Below, in pieces: positions 34,778-44,032 of a stretch of DNA of 64,000 bases. The notes under the pieces were generated by a model. The model ran no database searches. It worked only from the letters and a program-made list of their open reading frames with translations, and was not told where the DNA came from. Source of the stretch: Halomonas sp. (lineage in GTDB: Bacteria > Pseudomonadota > Gammaproteobacteria > Pseudomonadales > Halomonadaceae); NCBI RefSeq assembly GCF_011050415.1, contig NZ_DRFS01000020.1, forward strand, positions 62,001 through 126,000, read 5' to 3'. How positions within the stretch are numbered: the stretch's first letter is position 1; each line of letters starts with the position of its first letter. Both the position numbers and the translations under genes were made by a program.

Positions 34778-35460
34778 AAGCCCAGCTCATCAAGCAGGTC
34801 ATCTACCTGGTCCTGCCCTGAGACCGCTTCGGCCTTCTGTTGACCGACTTGAGGCCCATTGCGCAATTTGGCGTGCTCATCACGGTTGTCTTCGATCTTC
34901 ACTCCATCGGTCACGTTAGGCACGCTATCTACTAGCACTTGCACAAGCTGCTCTTCGATTAGCTTAATGACCTCGATCATCTTCTTAATCACTTGGCCGG
35001 TGAGATCCTGGAAGTCCTGAGCCATCATGATTTCAAGCAGCTCTTTTTGCGTAGCGCTTGTTGCGGCAGGTAGCGTATCGCTCAAAAAGTGCTGGGTATC
35101 TTCAATAAGTTTGGTATCACCTTCTACCGCTGCGAGCTGAGCGGCGGCTGCCTGCCAGCGCTTATTGAGCGCAGTACCTGCATCTTCAAGGCTATCTTGC
35201 ACGGGCTGTGCTCGCTCCACAGCGTTTAGCGCCCGCTCCGCTGCCTGTTCTGTCATTGAGGCAACATAGTTGAGCCGGTCATTAGCATCCGGCATGGCTT
35301 GCGCAGCCATAGATATTTGCTGATCTAAACCCAGCTCTTTCATACTGTCCCGCAGTAGCCGCGTTAAGTGGCCGATGCGGTGCACCATCTCATCAGCGCT
35401 GCCTTGCTTCGCCAATACCGAAGGCATCGTTGTGTCGTGGGCATTGTTAGTCGTGCTCAT
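34774..35460 (-). CDS. cheZ: Chemotaxis protein phosphatase CheZ
   Basis: CheY-P phosphatase of 228 aa, almost wholly helical. The catalytic-helix motif MMAQDFQDLTGQVIKKM contains the essential Gln/Asp, and the C-terminal DQVDDLLDELGF peptide tethers CheY. The ATG at 35460 is chosen over a GTG two codons earlier because AAGGGG lies 5 nt upstream. Unusually, cheY and the rest of the chemotaxis operon are not adjacent, and the gene is convergent with mrpG with overlapping stops. Confidence 0.88.
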   Translation of the reverse strand: MSTTNNAHDTTMPSVLAKQGSADEMVHRIGHLTRLLRDSMKELGLDQQISMAAQAMPDANDRLNYVASMTEQAAERALNAVERAQPVQDSLEDAGTALNKRWQAAAAQLAAVEGDTKLIEDTQHFLSDTLPAATSATQKELLEIMMAQDFQDLTGQVIKKMIEVIKLIEEQLVQVLVDSVPNVTDGVKIEDNRDEHAKLRNGPQVGQQKAEAVSGQDQVDDLLDELGF

Positions 35461-35680
35461 TACCACCCCTTGCGTACGCTTTGCTTGATTTAGCTTAGTT
35501 TAGTTTTACAGGGGTCATTTGTTATCAACCCCATCACCATGTTCATCATTATGCATACTTCATACCTAAGTCGATTAACCGTTAACCTAAGTTATTCGAC
35601 ACTAATTCATTTTTCACACGCGTTTTTTTGTAAGAGATCGCTTACTTTTGTGGCATCTGAGGTGCCAGCGCTCTTACCTA

Positions 35681-36379
35681 TTAAACAGGTGAGCCGTGAG
35701 GCAGAACGGCACTATAAACAGCAAAGTAGTGGCAGATACTTCCAGCAATCACGAAGAGATGCCAAATCGCATGATTGTAGGGAATCGCACGCACAGCGTA
35801 GAAGATAACCCCCAGGGTATAAGCGATACCCCCAGCTGCCAATAAGGCAATACCGGTTGTGGATAAGTTAGCTGTCATCTCGCCCGTTGCCAGCACAATC
35901 ATCCAGCCCATAAGTAGATAAATCACCACTCTTAATAACGAGAAACGCTGGGGCCATAGCAATTTGCAGGCAATTCCCACTAGCGCCAGCGACCATACGG
36001 TGGCAAACAGCACCCAGCCCGTAGTGCCGCGCATATTAACGAGCAGAAAAGGCGTGTAAGTGCCTGCAATGAGAAGATAAATCGCGCAGTGATCAAGCAG
36101 TTGAAAGCGCTGTTTCCAACGCCAGTGGGGCGTGCCGTGGTAAAGGGTGGAAGCGGTATAAAGTAGCACTAGAGTAGTGCCGTACAGGCTCAGGCTGACA
36201 ATTTTCCAGGGGTCAACATGGGCGGCTAAGCTCGCCGCCACCAGCAACACCACCATCCCCACCAGACTAAGCACGGCACCAATACCGTGGGAAATACTGT
36301 GCAGCCACTCTTCGAGAGTGCTGAACTCACCCAGCGCTTCGGGAAGCCCTTCACGCTGCGATTCAGATTTGGTTTTCAT
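35681..36379 (-). CDS. Hemolysin III / PAQR family membrane protein
   Basis: Seven-helix membrane protein of 232 aa (YqfA/TrhA type). The conserved E...HSISHG, ASTLYHG, LLDHCAIYLLIAGTYTP and NHAIWHLFVIAGSICHY motifs hold the histidines and aspartate of the PAQR metal site. Proposed roles include membrane lipid homeostasis; haemolysis is unlikely to be its true function. It begins 36 bp downstream of a displaced ribA 3' end (36416-36458), suggesting it once followed ribA directly. GGAG ribosome-binding site. Confidence 0.85.
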   Translation of the reverse strand: MKTKSESQREGLPEALGEFSTLEEWLHSISHGIGAVLSLVGMVVLLVAASLAAHVDPWKIVSLSLYGTTLVLLYTASTLYHGTPHWRWKQRFQLLDHCAIYLLIAGTYTPFLLVNMRGTTGWVLFATVWSLALVGIACKLLWPQRFSLLRVVIYLLMGWMIVLATGEMTANLSTTGIALLAAGGIAYTLGVIFYAVRAIPYNHAIWHLFVIAGSICHYFAVYSAVLPHGSPV

Positions 36380-36419
36380 TCTGGGCGCTCCAAACGATCA
36401 ACGCCCTACTCAATATCAC

Positions 36420-36458
36420 CCCTTGCGCTCAATATCTACATCGCTGGCGTGGGTGAAG
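36420..36458. repeat. 39-bp direct repeat, left copy (displaced ribA 3' end; putative att site)
   Basis: Identical over all 39 bp to 49864-49902, which is the 3' end of ribA. On the minus strand it encodes the final [17 protein letters not shown] residues, followed by GGG TGA, so the fragment still carries its own ribA stop (36416-36418). It has no function here as a gene and marks the left boundary of the putative island. Confidence 0.85.
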
Positions 36459-36466
36459 ATTCAACG

Positions 36467-36799
36467 CTAATGGCTAATCATCCAAGGTCTTGCTGAAGGA
36501 AATATTTTGTTGCCTTCAGCCGTATAAAAAACTTTTGGTTTATGGCGATCACGATGACAACAGCCTTGTTCATGCTCGCTACTTTTATTGCCATACTTTG
36601 GCTCATGTGCAGCTTTTTCATTTCGCGCAAAAGCGTTGCGCTTAGCAGGATCCATCATCAATAACTGTGGTGCAACGAGTAATACTCTTGGGGATAGAGT
36701 GCCACAGACGGGACAAGCACACGCATCCCCCGAATTTTCAATAGGCACCAATTCGTGAAATAAGCCATGCTTAGAACATTTATAATCGTAGAGCGGCAT
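36467..36799 (-). CDS. fmdB: FmdB-family zinc-ribbon protein
   Basis: Small protein of 110 aa beginning MPLYDYKCSKHGLF, the FmdB signature. Probable zinc ligands are Cys8, His11, Cys29 and Cys32 (an atypical C-x2-H first pair). FmdB was named in the Methylophilus formamidase cluster as a putative regulator; its biochemical role is not established. Last gene of the amide operon, 87 bp after fmdA, with AAGGAG upstream; its stop lies only 8 bp from the left repeat. Confidence 0.8.
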   Translation of the reverse strand: MPLYDYKCSKHGLFHELVPIENSGDACACPVCGTLSPRVLLVAPQLLMMDPAKRNAFARNEKAAHEPKYGNKSSEHEQGCCHRDRHKPKVFYTAEGNKIFPSARPWMISH

Positions 36800-36886
36800 G
36801 CCTCTTTCTCCTTAAAAGATAAGTTTCGAGCGGGCAGCGATAACAAATCGTCGCCACCCTTCTCACAGCGATAATTGCCAAAGGGT

Positions 36887-38116
36887 CTACTTGTCCTTCG
36901 AGAGAGGCAGGTCAGCCCCTTGCTCTACTTTTACAGAGGGTCCATCCGCATTCGGTTTTACATCAAAGTCAAAGATATCGGTGGGCAACCACAGCGTTGC
37001 ACAGGCGTTGGGGATATCGACTACTCCACTAATGTGCCCCTGCACCGGTGCACACCCCAGCAGAGAGTATGCCTGGGCCCCGGTATAACCAAACTTCTTA
37101 AGATATTCGATAGCATTAAGAACGGCTTGACGGTAAGCAACTTGCACATCTAAATAGTGCTGTTTACCCTGCTCATCTACCGATATCCCTTCAAAAATCA
37201 AGTAATCATCGTACTTAGGTGCCATTGGGCTCGGTTTGAAGATAGGGTTTTTGATGGCGTACTTCTCCATGCCACCTTTAATCAAGTTAACCCGTAAGTG
37301 GATCCAGCCTGCCATTTCAATGGCACCGCAAAAGGTAATCTCGCCATCGCCTTGGCTAAAGTGCAAATCCCCTACTGAAAGTCCGCCATCCTTAACATAA
37401 ACGGGGAAGTAGATAGTTGAACCACGGGATAGGTCTTTGATGTCACAGTTACCACCATGCTCGCGGGGCGGTACCGTACGTGCACCTTCCGCCGCGGCTT
37501 GCTGCTTAGCCGTACCCGTTAACTTTCCCATATGAGCGGTATCGGCAAAGGGCAACGCGGCCAATTGGGGGATGCGATCAGGCTCGGTGTCATAGAGCTC
37601 TTTTTCGCGTTTGTTCCATTCAGCCAACATCTCTTTAGATGGCAGGCAGCCAATCAATCCGGGGTGAACCAGACCAGCAAATTCGACACCTGGTATATGT
37701 CGGGATTTAGTGAACATGCCATTGAAATCCCAGATGGATTTTTGAGCTTCAGGAAAGTGCTCGGTTAAAAACCCTCCGCCATTTTGTTTAGAAAAGAAGC
37801 CATTAAAGCCCCACTGGCTCTCTTCAAAAGTGCCAATATCGAGTATATCAACCACCAGCAGGTCGCCAGGCTCAGCGCCTTCAATGCCCACAGGACCGGA
37901 TAAAAAATGCACTTGGGTTAAATCAACGTCGCGCACATCATCCGCACTGTCATTATTATGGATTTGCCCGCCAGTCCAGTCATGACACTCAATAATAAAA
38001 TCGTCGCCGGGCTTCACCATACTGGCCATCGGTATATCAGGGTGCCAGCGATTATGAATCTGCTCGTTCTCATAGGGGGACTGGTTAAGGTCGATTTTAA
38101 TGATTGTTTCAGCCAT
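36887..38116 (-). CDS. fmdA: Formamidase FmdA
   Basis: FmdA/AmdA acetamidase-formamidase family, 409 aa, the length of the characterised Methylophilus enzyme. It hydrolyses formamide (and weakly other short amides) to formate and ammonia. Motifs include FIIECHDWTGGQI, HFLSGPVGIEGAEPGDLLVVDIL, and GGNCDIKDLSRGSTIYFPVYVKDGGLSVGDLHFSQGDGE with the metal-binding acidic and histidine residues. Cytoplasmic, no signal peptide. Located after amiB in the same operon; it is evolutionarily unrelated to the amidase at 39310-40356, so the cluster holds two independent amide hydrolases. Confidence 0.92.
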   Translation of the reverse strand: MAETIIKIDLNQSPYENEQIHNRWHPDIPMASMVKPGDDFIIECHDWTGGQIHNNDSADDVRDVDLTQVHFLSGPVGIEGAEPGDLLVVDILDIGTFEESQWGFNGFFSKQNGGGFLTEHFPEAQKSIWDFNGMFTKSRHIPGVEFAGLVHPGLIGCLPSKEMLAEWNKREKELYDTEPDRIPQLAALPFADTAHMGKLTGTAKQQAAAEGARTVPPREHGGNCDIKDLSRGSTIYFPVYVKDGGLSVGDLHFSQGDGEITFCGAIEMAGWIHLRVNLIKGGMEKYAIKNPIFKPSPMAPKYDDYLIFEGISVDEQGKQHYLDVQVAYRQAVLNAIEYLKKFGYTGAQAYSLLGCAPVQGHISGVVDIPNACATLWLPTDIFDFDVKPNADGPSVKVEQGADLPLSKDK

Positions 38117-38258
38117 GACACCTACCTCTCAAACGTTATATCAAATAGTGGTTATGGGCAGTGCTCTCCCATATCCCACTATGTAAAATCGTTACTAAAG
38201 CAGCCATAAGCTAATGCACCACTGCCACTACGTCGTATAACGTATAGAAACGCGTTTT

Positions 38259-39299
38259 TTAAACGGGGAGGACTATCAGGCGTTGATTTTTAACCACCTG
38301 AACGTGGAAGGAGGCCTCTTCGGGATACTGCAACATGGCACTGGCCAGCGCAGGCTCAAGCGTCACACGCAGCCTTCGGGCCAGATCACGGGCGCCAAAT
38401 CGCGGGTCGCGATGTTCACATAGCCAATGGCGAACATCCTCTGTGAGTTGCAGCGATACGTTATGCTTCGCTAAACGCTTATCGAGCTTAGCGAGTTCAA
38501 TATCCAATAAAGATGTCCACCATTGGCCCTCTAACTTTTTAAAAGGCAAAATGCGGTCGAGCCGATTGAGAAACTCTGGGTCAAAATGGCGGTAAAGTGC
38601 TTGTTGTTGCACACAAGCTTCATTGCGAGGTGTCAAGCGTAGCCATCGACGCCACCCTTGCTCAAAGTTGCTGCGATAGGCCACCACGTCAGTAGCACCA
38701 ATATTGCTCGTCATAAAAATAAGCGTGTTGCGAAAATCTATCTTTCGCGTACCACCCGAGAGTACCAACTGACCGCTGTCCAGCACGTTAAGCAGGCTTC
38801 TCACCACCTCCTTTGACGCTTTTTCTAACTCATCGAAGAGCACAATGCCTGGTTTACTGTAACTTCCCTGAATGGCATCGATATCAAATAGAGTATGGCC
38901 CTCTTTGCTGCCCACATAACCCGGCGGAGCGCCGGTCAACGCCGCCGCGTAGTGCTCTTGAGCCAAGGTATTCATATCGATACGACATAGTGCATCTGAG
39001 CGCCCATGGATAGCTTCTGCTATCAAACGCACGGTCTCGGTCTTACCCACCCCGGTCGGCCCAAGAAACAGGTTAACCGCCAACGGACGCTCATCTGTGC
39101 CGATATCGGCTTTAACCACATGCAACATGGCTTCCATAGCATTGAGCACGTCGTCCTGACCAACAATACGTTCGCGCAACCGCTGTACCACCCTTGCTGG
39201 GTCAAACCGGAAACGCGAAGGCCTTTCCTTGGCCTTCGATTCGGACTCAAGGGTAGCTATCTCACGGCCCTCCTCTAAGCGATCATTAATAAAGGGCAT
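38259..39299 (-). CDS. amiB: AmiB-like AAA+ ATPase
   Basis: Clp/Hsp100-type AAA+ protein of 346 aa: Walker A GPTGVGKTE, pore-like GAPPGYVGSKEGHTLF, Walker B GIVLFDELEKA, sensor-1 TSN and a C-terminal small domain with sensor-2 FGARDLARRL. A single AAA module without N-domain or ClpP-binding loop. Equivalent in position and type to AmiB of the Pseudomonas aeruginosa amidase operon, whose role (chaperone for the amidase or transporter) is unsettled. Lies 10 bp downstream of amiE. Confidence 0.83.
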   Translation of the reverse strand: MPFINDRLEEGREIATLESESKAKERPSRFRFDPARVVQRLRERIVGQDDVLNAMEAMLHVVKADIGTDERPLAVNLFLGPTGVGKTETVRLIAEAIHGRSDALCRIDMNTLAQEHYAAALTGAPPGYVGSKEGHTLFDIDAIQGSYSKPGIVLFDELEKASKEVVRSLLNVLDSGQLVLSGGTRKIDFRNTLIFMTSNIGATDVVAYRSNFEQGWRRWLRLTPRNEACVQQQALYRHFDPEFLNRLDRILPFKKLEGQWWTSLLDIELAKLDKRLAKHNVSLQLTEDVRHWLCEHRDPRFGARDLARRLRVTLEPALASAMLQYPEEASFHVQVVKNQRLIVLPV

Positions 39300-39309
39300 C
39301 TAAAACTCC

Positions 39310-40356
39310 TTATTGACCTGCGCTGCGCTCCTTACCTTCGACGGGGAGCTGTCCTACCGGGCATTCGGCAACCCCGATGGTCTTACGCGTCATCGCCTCA
39401 ACGTTTTCCTGCGCCTTCTGCGCATCCATTACCCAGGTACGATAAAAATCGAAAGGACAATCAGCGATACCCTTGTCACCGTCACCTGAGGCATGAATGC
39501 CGGTGTAGCCACGGTGCAACAATTTGAAAAGATGGTTCTGAGATTGGTCGTTGGCGCGAGCATCGCGAATTTGGCTCATGGAAAGCTGAGCAAACTGAAT
39601 CCCCATATCCTCCTCACCGCACTCACCTAATGTGCGCCCATCAAAGCCAATGATTGCCGAGTGGCCGAAATAGGAGTAAACCCCATCGAAACCACTGGCA
39701 TTGGCCACCGCAACGTAGCAGTTATTTGCCCACGCCATCGACTTGGACATAAGCACTTGCTGCTCTTTCGCCGGATACATGTAGCCTTGGCAACGTACGA
39801 TCAACTCGGCGCCCTTCATGGCGCAATCACGCCAAATTTCCGGGTAATTACCGTCATCACAGATGATGAGGCTAAGTTTCATTCCCTTTGGGCCTTCGGT
39901 TACATAGGTGGTATCTCCTGGGTACCACCCCTCAATAGGGCACCATGGAATACACTTACGGTAGCGCTGCACGATTTCACCCTGATTATCAATCAATATC
40001 AGCGTGTTATAGGGTGCCTTATGGGGATGATCCTCATGTCGTTCCCCAGTAAGCGAAAATACCCCCCATGTATTAGCTTCACGACAGGCCGCTGAGAAAA
40101 TCGCCGTTTCATCACCCGGAATAGTGGCAGCCGTGGCCATCATTTCATCGTTGTCATACATGATTCCCATGGTGCTGTACTCGGGGAATACCACCAGATC
40201 CATACCTGGCAAACCGACCTTCATGCCCTTAATCATTTCCGCAATGTTGCGCGCGTTTTCTAGCACGTCTTCACGGGTATGTAAGCGGGGCATCTTGTAA
40301 TTAACGACGGCTACTCCGACGGTATCTGCACTGCTGGAAATATCACCATGACGCAT
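39310..40356 (-). CDS. amiE: Aliphatic amidase AmiE
   Basis: Nitrilase-superfamily amidase of 348 aa that hydrolyses short aliphatic amides such as acetamide and propionamide to the acid and ammonia. The Glu-Lys-Cys triad is intact at Glu59 (VVFPEYS), Lys134 ([14 protein letters not shown]) and Cys166 ([15 protein letters not shown]), the same numbering as Pseudomonas AmiE. AGGAG ribosome-binding site. It lies between the urtE-like and amiB genes, linking uptake to hydrolysis. Confidence 0.93.
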   Translation of the reverse strand: MRHGDISSSADTVGVAVVNYKMPRLHTREDVLENARNIAEMIKGMKVGLPGMDLVVFPEYSTMGIMYDNDEMMATAATIPGDETAIFSAACREANTWGVFSLTGERHEDHPHKAPYNTLILIDNQGEIVQRYRKCIPWCPIEGWYPGDTTYVTEGPKGMKLSLIICDDGNYPEIWRDCAMKGAELIVRCQGYMYPAKEQQVLMSKSMAWANNCYVAVANASGFDGVYSYFGHSAIIGFDGRTLGECGEEDMGIQFAQLSMSQIRDARANDQSQNHLFKLLHRGYTGIHASGDGDKGIADCPFDFYRTWVMDAQKAQENVEAMTRKTIGVAECPVGQLPVEGKERSAGQ

Positions 40357-40404
40357 AAGATTTACTCCTGTGCTTATTAAGAATTGGTCAATTTAAACAG
40401 CTGA

Positions 40405-41094
40405 TTAAACGGCCAAGTAGCTAGCGATTTTTGCCTGGTCGGCAGTGGCACGACTCTCTTCATGAATAAGCTCGCCACGCTCAATTACCGTCAGGCGGTC
40501 AGCGATCTCCATGGTAAAACTGAGCACTTGCTCGGAAACCAGAATGGCTATCTTCTTCATCTCACGAATTTCATTAAGCGTTCGTGCAATCTCTTTGATA
40601 ATCGAAGGTTGAATGCCTTCGGTAGGCTCATCGAGTAGCAAAATTTTGGGCTCGGTGACGAGCGCCCGAGCGATGGCTAATTGCTGCTGCTGCCCCCCCG
40701 AAAGATTACCTCCCTTGCGGTTGCGCATATCCTGCAGGACAGGGAACAGATCAAATATCTCCCTGGGCACTTTGCGCACCTTGGCTGTCTCAAGCCCTGA
40801 CTCTATGTTCTCCATCACCGTCAGGTTAGGGAAAATCATTCGACCCTGTGGTACATAGGCTAAACCTGCGGCAACGCGCTTGTGCGCAGGCAATCCATTC
40901 AACTCCTGCCCATCAAGTAGGATGCTGCCCGCCTGGCTGGGCAGTACTCCAATCAACGCTTTAAATAAAGTGGTCTTGCCCATCCCATTGCGCCCCATGA
41001 CCGCTAGGGTTTCCTCTTGGCCCATGGAGAAGTTGATGCCATGAATGACTTCACTCTGCCCATAGCAAACCCGCAAATCGTTGACTTCAAGCAT
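40405..41094 (-). CDS. urtE: Urea/short-amide ABC transporter ATPase UrtE
   Basis: LivF-type ATPase of 229 aa: Walker A GRNGMGKTT, signature LSGGQQQQL, Walker B ILLLDEPTEGIQPS, the last being characteristic of UrtE. With UrtD it powers the UrtBC permease. Given the amidases downstream, the cargo is probably a short amide rather than, or as well as, urea. 14 bp after urtD. Confidence 0.88.
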   Translation of the reverse strand: MLEVNDLRVCYGQSEVIHGINFSMGQEETLAVMGRNGMGKTTLFKALIGVLPSQAGSILLDGQELNGLPAHKRVAAGLAYVPQGRMIFPNLTVMENIESGLETAKVRKVPREIFDLFPVLQDMRNRKGGNLSGGQQQQLAIARALVTEPKILLLDEPTEGIQPSIIKEIARTLNEIREMKKIAILVSEQVLSFTMEIADRLTVIERGELIHEESRATADQAKIASYLAV

Positions 41095-41108
41095 GTTGGC
41101 GTCCCCCG

Positions 41109-41855
41109 TTAGTGGCCCAGATAAACATCGATGACCCGCTTATCCTGCTTGAGCGCTTGCATATCACCCTCTGCAAGAATCTTGCCTTGATGGAGCACCG
41201 TCACTTTGCCGCCCAAGGAGGCGACAAATTCCATGTCATGTTCGATCACAATGACCGAGCGCCCCTGAGCAATCTTGCGCAGTAGCTTCGCCGTCTCTTC
41301 TCGTTCACTAACGCTCATGCCTGCCACCGGCTCGTCTAACATCAACAGTTCCGGGTCCTGAATTAACAACATGCCTATTTCCAGCCACTGTTTTTGGCCG
41401 TGACTAAGCAAACCCGCCTGCTCTTCAAGGCGATCTTCCAGCTGGATCTCGTTGGCAACTTCATGGATACGACGTAGCACCTGCTCGTCACGCTTAAATG
41501 CCAGCGCGCCAAAGACACCTCGTCCTTGCGGATAGGACACTTCTAAATTGTCGAAAACAGTCAATTCTTCGTAGATGGAAGGCGTTTGGAATTTACGCCC
41601 TACTCCCTCCCATACAATGCGGTGCTCCCGCATACGAGTGAGCTCCTTGCCCTTAAATTTGATCGACCCTTCACTGGCACGCGTTTTTCCACAGACCATA
41701 TCAAGCAAGGTGGTTTTCCCCGCCCCATTCGGCCCGATGATCACCCTTAGCTCATTCTCATCCATGTAGAAATTCAGGCCTTCTATGGCTTTAAAACCAT
41801 CGAAGGAGACCGTTAGATTTTCAATAGAGAGAAGAAAATCGGTGTTTGAACTCAT
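41109..41855 (-). CDS. urtD: Urea/short-amide ABC transporter ATPase UrtD
   Basis: LivG-type ATPase of 248 aa with Walker A GPNGAGKTT, the UrtD-type signature LSHGQKQWLEIGMLL, Walker B LLMLDEPVAGMS and the QTPSIYEELTVFDNLE segment. LSHGQ in place of LSGGQ is normal in this subgroup. Its start overlaps the urtC stop by 4 bp (translational coupling). Confidence 0.9.
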   Translation of the reverse strand: MSSNTDFLLSIENLTVSFDGFKAIEGLNFYMDENELRVIIGPNGAGKTTLLDMVCGKTRASEGSIKFKGKELTRMREHRIVWEGVGRKFQTPSIYEELTVFDNLEVSYPQGRGVFGALAFKRDEQVLRRIHEVANEIQLEDRLEEQAGLLSHGQKQWLEIGMLLIQDPELLMLDEPVAGMSVSEREETAKLLRKIAQGRSVIVIEHDMEFVASLGGKVTVLHQGKILAEGDMQALKQDKRVIDVYLGH

Positions 41856-43012
41856 GACCGTTTCTCCTTCAAACCTGCGCTAGCACCTGATGAGTTGGCC
41901 TTTCTTTTACTGAACCAATCTTTCACAGGGGTAAAGAGTCTCCGGCCGTAACGGCCATAAACACTGGCCAAGCCATAAGGCAACACTAGAACCACTACGA
42001 TGAAGACAGCACCAATCAAGAACTGCCAAAGTTGAGGGTAAGCCTCAGCAAACATAGTCTTGGCAAAGCTGACGATAAGCGCACCATAGACGCCGCCAAC
42101 CAGTGATAATCGACCACCCACAGCGGCAAAAATCACGAACTCAATAGAGGGCACAATGCCAATGAACGAGGGCGACATGAAGCCTACCTGGAGGGTGAAC
42201 ATAGCGCCGCCAATACCGGAGATAAACGCTGCCAAACAGAAAATAAATATCTTAAAGTTGGCCACGTCATAGCCGGAAAACCTGACGCGATCCTCCTTGT
42301 CACGCAGTGCAGAAAGAATGCGGCCATATTTACAGTTGAGCACCCAGCGCCCAATCAGCAGACAGCCAATTAATAAAATAGCGTTGAGGTAATAAAGCAG
42401 GTACCGAGCGCTATCATCGCGAATATCCCACCCATGGAGGGTACGTAGATCGGTGATGCCATTAATACCACCGGTATAACCCTGCTGGCCGATAATCAGA
42501 ATAGTCAGCACGACCGCCAATGCCTGGGTAATGATGGCAAAATAAACACCACTGACACGCCGCTTGAACATGGCAAAGCCAATCAAATAGGCAAACGCCG
42601 CAGGCAGCACCAGTACAGCAATGATGGTGAGGGTAAGGCTATTGAACGGAACCCAGAACCACGGCAATTCCGTTAGGCGGTTCCAATCCATGAAATCAGG
42701 TATACCGGGGGTAGACTGAATACTGGTACTTACCGGATCCGAAGCTTCAATTTTCAGGAACATCGCCATGGCATAACCACCGATACCAAAGAAAATCCCT
42801 TGCCCCAGACTTAGAATCCCGCCATACCCCCAACACAGCACCAAGCCAAGCGCCACAAAGGCGTAAGTCAGATAACGGCCCGCCAGATTAAGTCGATAGA
42901 TATCAAACATCATTGGCATGACGACCATCAATATGATCGCCAACAGCAAGATACTGCCTAGGCTGCCGTGACGTCCCTGGAATAAACGATAAAGGCTGTT
43001 CATTATGTTCAT
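41852..43012 (-). CDS. urtC: Urea/short-amide ABC transporter permease UrtC
   Basis: LivM-type permease of 386 aa with about ten transmembrane segments. The family segment LCWGYGGILSLGQGIFFGIGGYAMAMFLK and the ATPase-contact region ALRDKEDRVRFSGYDVANFKIFIF are clear. AAGGAG precedes ATG at 43012; the gene lies 13 bp after urtB. Confidence 0.9.
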   Translation of the reverse strand: MNIMNSLYRLFQGRHGSLGSILLLAIILMVVMPMMFDIYRLNLAGRYLTYAFVALGLVLCWGYGGILSLGQGIFFGIGGYAMAMFLKIEASDPVSTSIQSTPGIPDFMDWNRLTELPWFWVPFNSLTLTIIAVLVLPAAFAYLIGFAMFKRRVSGVYFAIITQALAVVLTILIIGQQGYTGGINGITDLRTLHGWDIRDDSARYLLYYLNAILLIGCLLIGRWVLNCKYGRILSALRDKEDRVRFSGYDVANFKIFIFCLAAFISGIGGAMFTLQVGFMSPSFIGIVPSIEFVIFAAVGGRLSLVGGVYGALIVSFAKTMFAEAYPQLWQFLIGAVFIVVVLVLPYGLASVYGRYGRRLFTPVKDWFSKRKANSSGASAGLKEKRS

Positions 43013-43025
43013 CAGTTAGGGCTCC

Positions 43026-43946
43026 TTAGCGACGAACCTTGCTGGCAATGAGCCCTTCAGGCCGTATTAGTAAGATGCCGATCACCGTCAGCAGCGTAAG
43101 TACTTTGGCCATAGAGGAACCCAGGAAGAACTCCATGAGCGACTGCGCCTGGGCGATGGAAAAGGCCGAAGCGATAGTGCCTACCAGACTGCCTGCACCG
43201 CCAAATACCACCACCAGGAAGGTATCGACGATATACAGCGAACCACTGGTAGGACCGGTGGAAGAAATGGTGGTAAACGCGGCGCCAGCAATGCCTGCAA
43301 TGCCACAGCCAAGCGCAAAGGTGATTCGGTCAACGCGTTTGGTATTGATCCCCACAGCCCCGCTCATGTCACGGTTAGCAGTGGTACAGCGCACCCGCAG
43401 CCCCCAGCGTGAGCGATATAAAAACCACCAAACGCCTAACGTCACCAGTAACGTCAGCACTAATATGGCGATACCGTTAAGCGGAATATCGATCATCATG
43501 GTGGGGCGATAGGAGCCCCGCAGCCAGCCAGGTACCGCCACGCTCACTTCCCGCGCGCCAAAGGCGGAGCGAAACCCTTGCTGCATGATCAGGGCCAGCC
43601 CCCATGTCGCCAGCAAGGTATCGAGAGGACGGTGATAAAGATGCCTTATGAGCGCCAGCTCAACGATATAACCGACGATAAAAGCGCTACCGAAGGCGAT
43701 GGGAATAGCAATAAAAAGGTAATAGTCCATCATCCCAGGCAAGGCACCAAAGGTGATTGAGCAGAGGTAAGTCGCGTAGGCGCCAATTACCATGAACTCC
43801 CCATGCGCCATGTTAATAACGCGCATCTGGCCATAGATAATGGCTAGCCCTAAGGCCATCAACAGCAAAACACTAAAAAAACTAACGCCAGCAAAACCTT
43901 GCATGGCAAAAATCGCCAACAGTTCCTGACTGCTGAATCCACTCAT
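43026..43946 (-). CDS. urtB: Urea/short-amide ABC transporter permease UrtB
   Basis: LivH-type permease of 306 aa. GLAIIYGQMRVINMAHGEFMVIGAYATYL and VVVFGGAGSLVGTIASAFSIAQAQSLMEF match UrtB. It consists only of the membrane domain, lacking the long periplasmic N-terminal extension of many cyanobacterial and proteobacterial UrtB proteins, so it resembles the FmdE permease of amide clusters. AAGGGG precedes the start. Confidence 0.88.
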   Translation of the reverse strand: MSGFSSQELLAIFAMQGFAGVSFFSVLLLMALGLAIIYGQMRVINMAHGEFMVIGAYATYLCSITFGALPGMMDYYLFIAIPIAFGSAFIVGYIVELALIRHLYHRPLDTLLATWGLALIMQQGFRSAFGAREVSVAVPGWLRGSYRPTMMIDIPLNGIAILVLTLLVTLGVWWFLYRSRWGLRVRCTTANRDMSGAVGINTKRVDRITFALGCGIAGIAGAAFTTISSTGPTSGSLYIVDTFLVVVFGGAGSLVGTIASAFSIAQAQSLMEFFLGSSMAKVLTLLTVIGILLIRPEGLIASKVRR

Positions 43947-43994
43947 GGCGGCCTTCCCCTTGAATAAAGCTTAATCTTCGGCAACAACAGCGAC

Positions 43995-44020
43995 ATCACA
44001 GCGGCTTTCACCGCCGTGAT
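43995..44020 (-). terminator. Intercistronic hairpin between the amide-binding protein gene and urtB
   Basis: ATCACAGCGG (43995-44004) pairs with CCGCCGTGAT (44011-44020), one G-U wobble and a 6-nt loop, 12 nt after the binding-protein stop. No U-tract follows, so partial attenuation or mRNA protection is likelier than termination. Confidence 0.5.
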
Positions 44021-44032
44021 ATGAAGTGAGGC

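Noticed and set aside
35521..35555. TTATC-containing sequence upstream of cheZ as a sigma-28 promoter
   Set aside because: On the minus strand the -10 reads GTTGATAA (6 of 8), but the -35 region shows almost no match, unlike the flagellin and chemoreceptor promoters.
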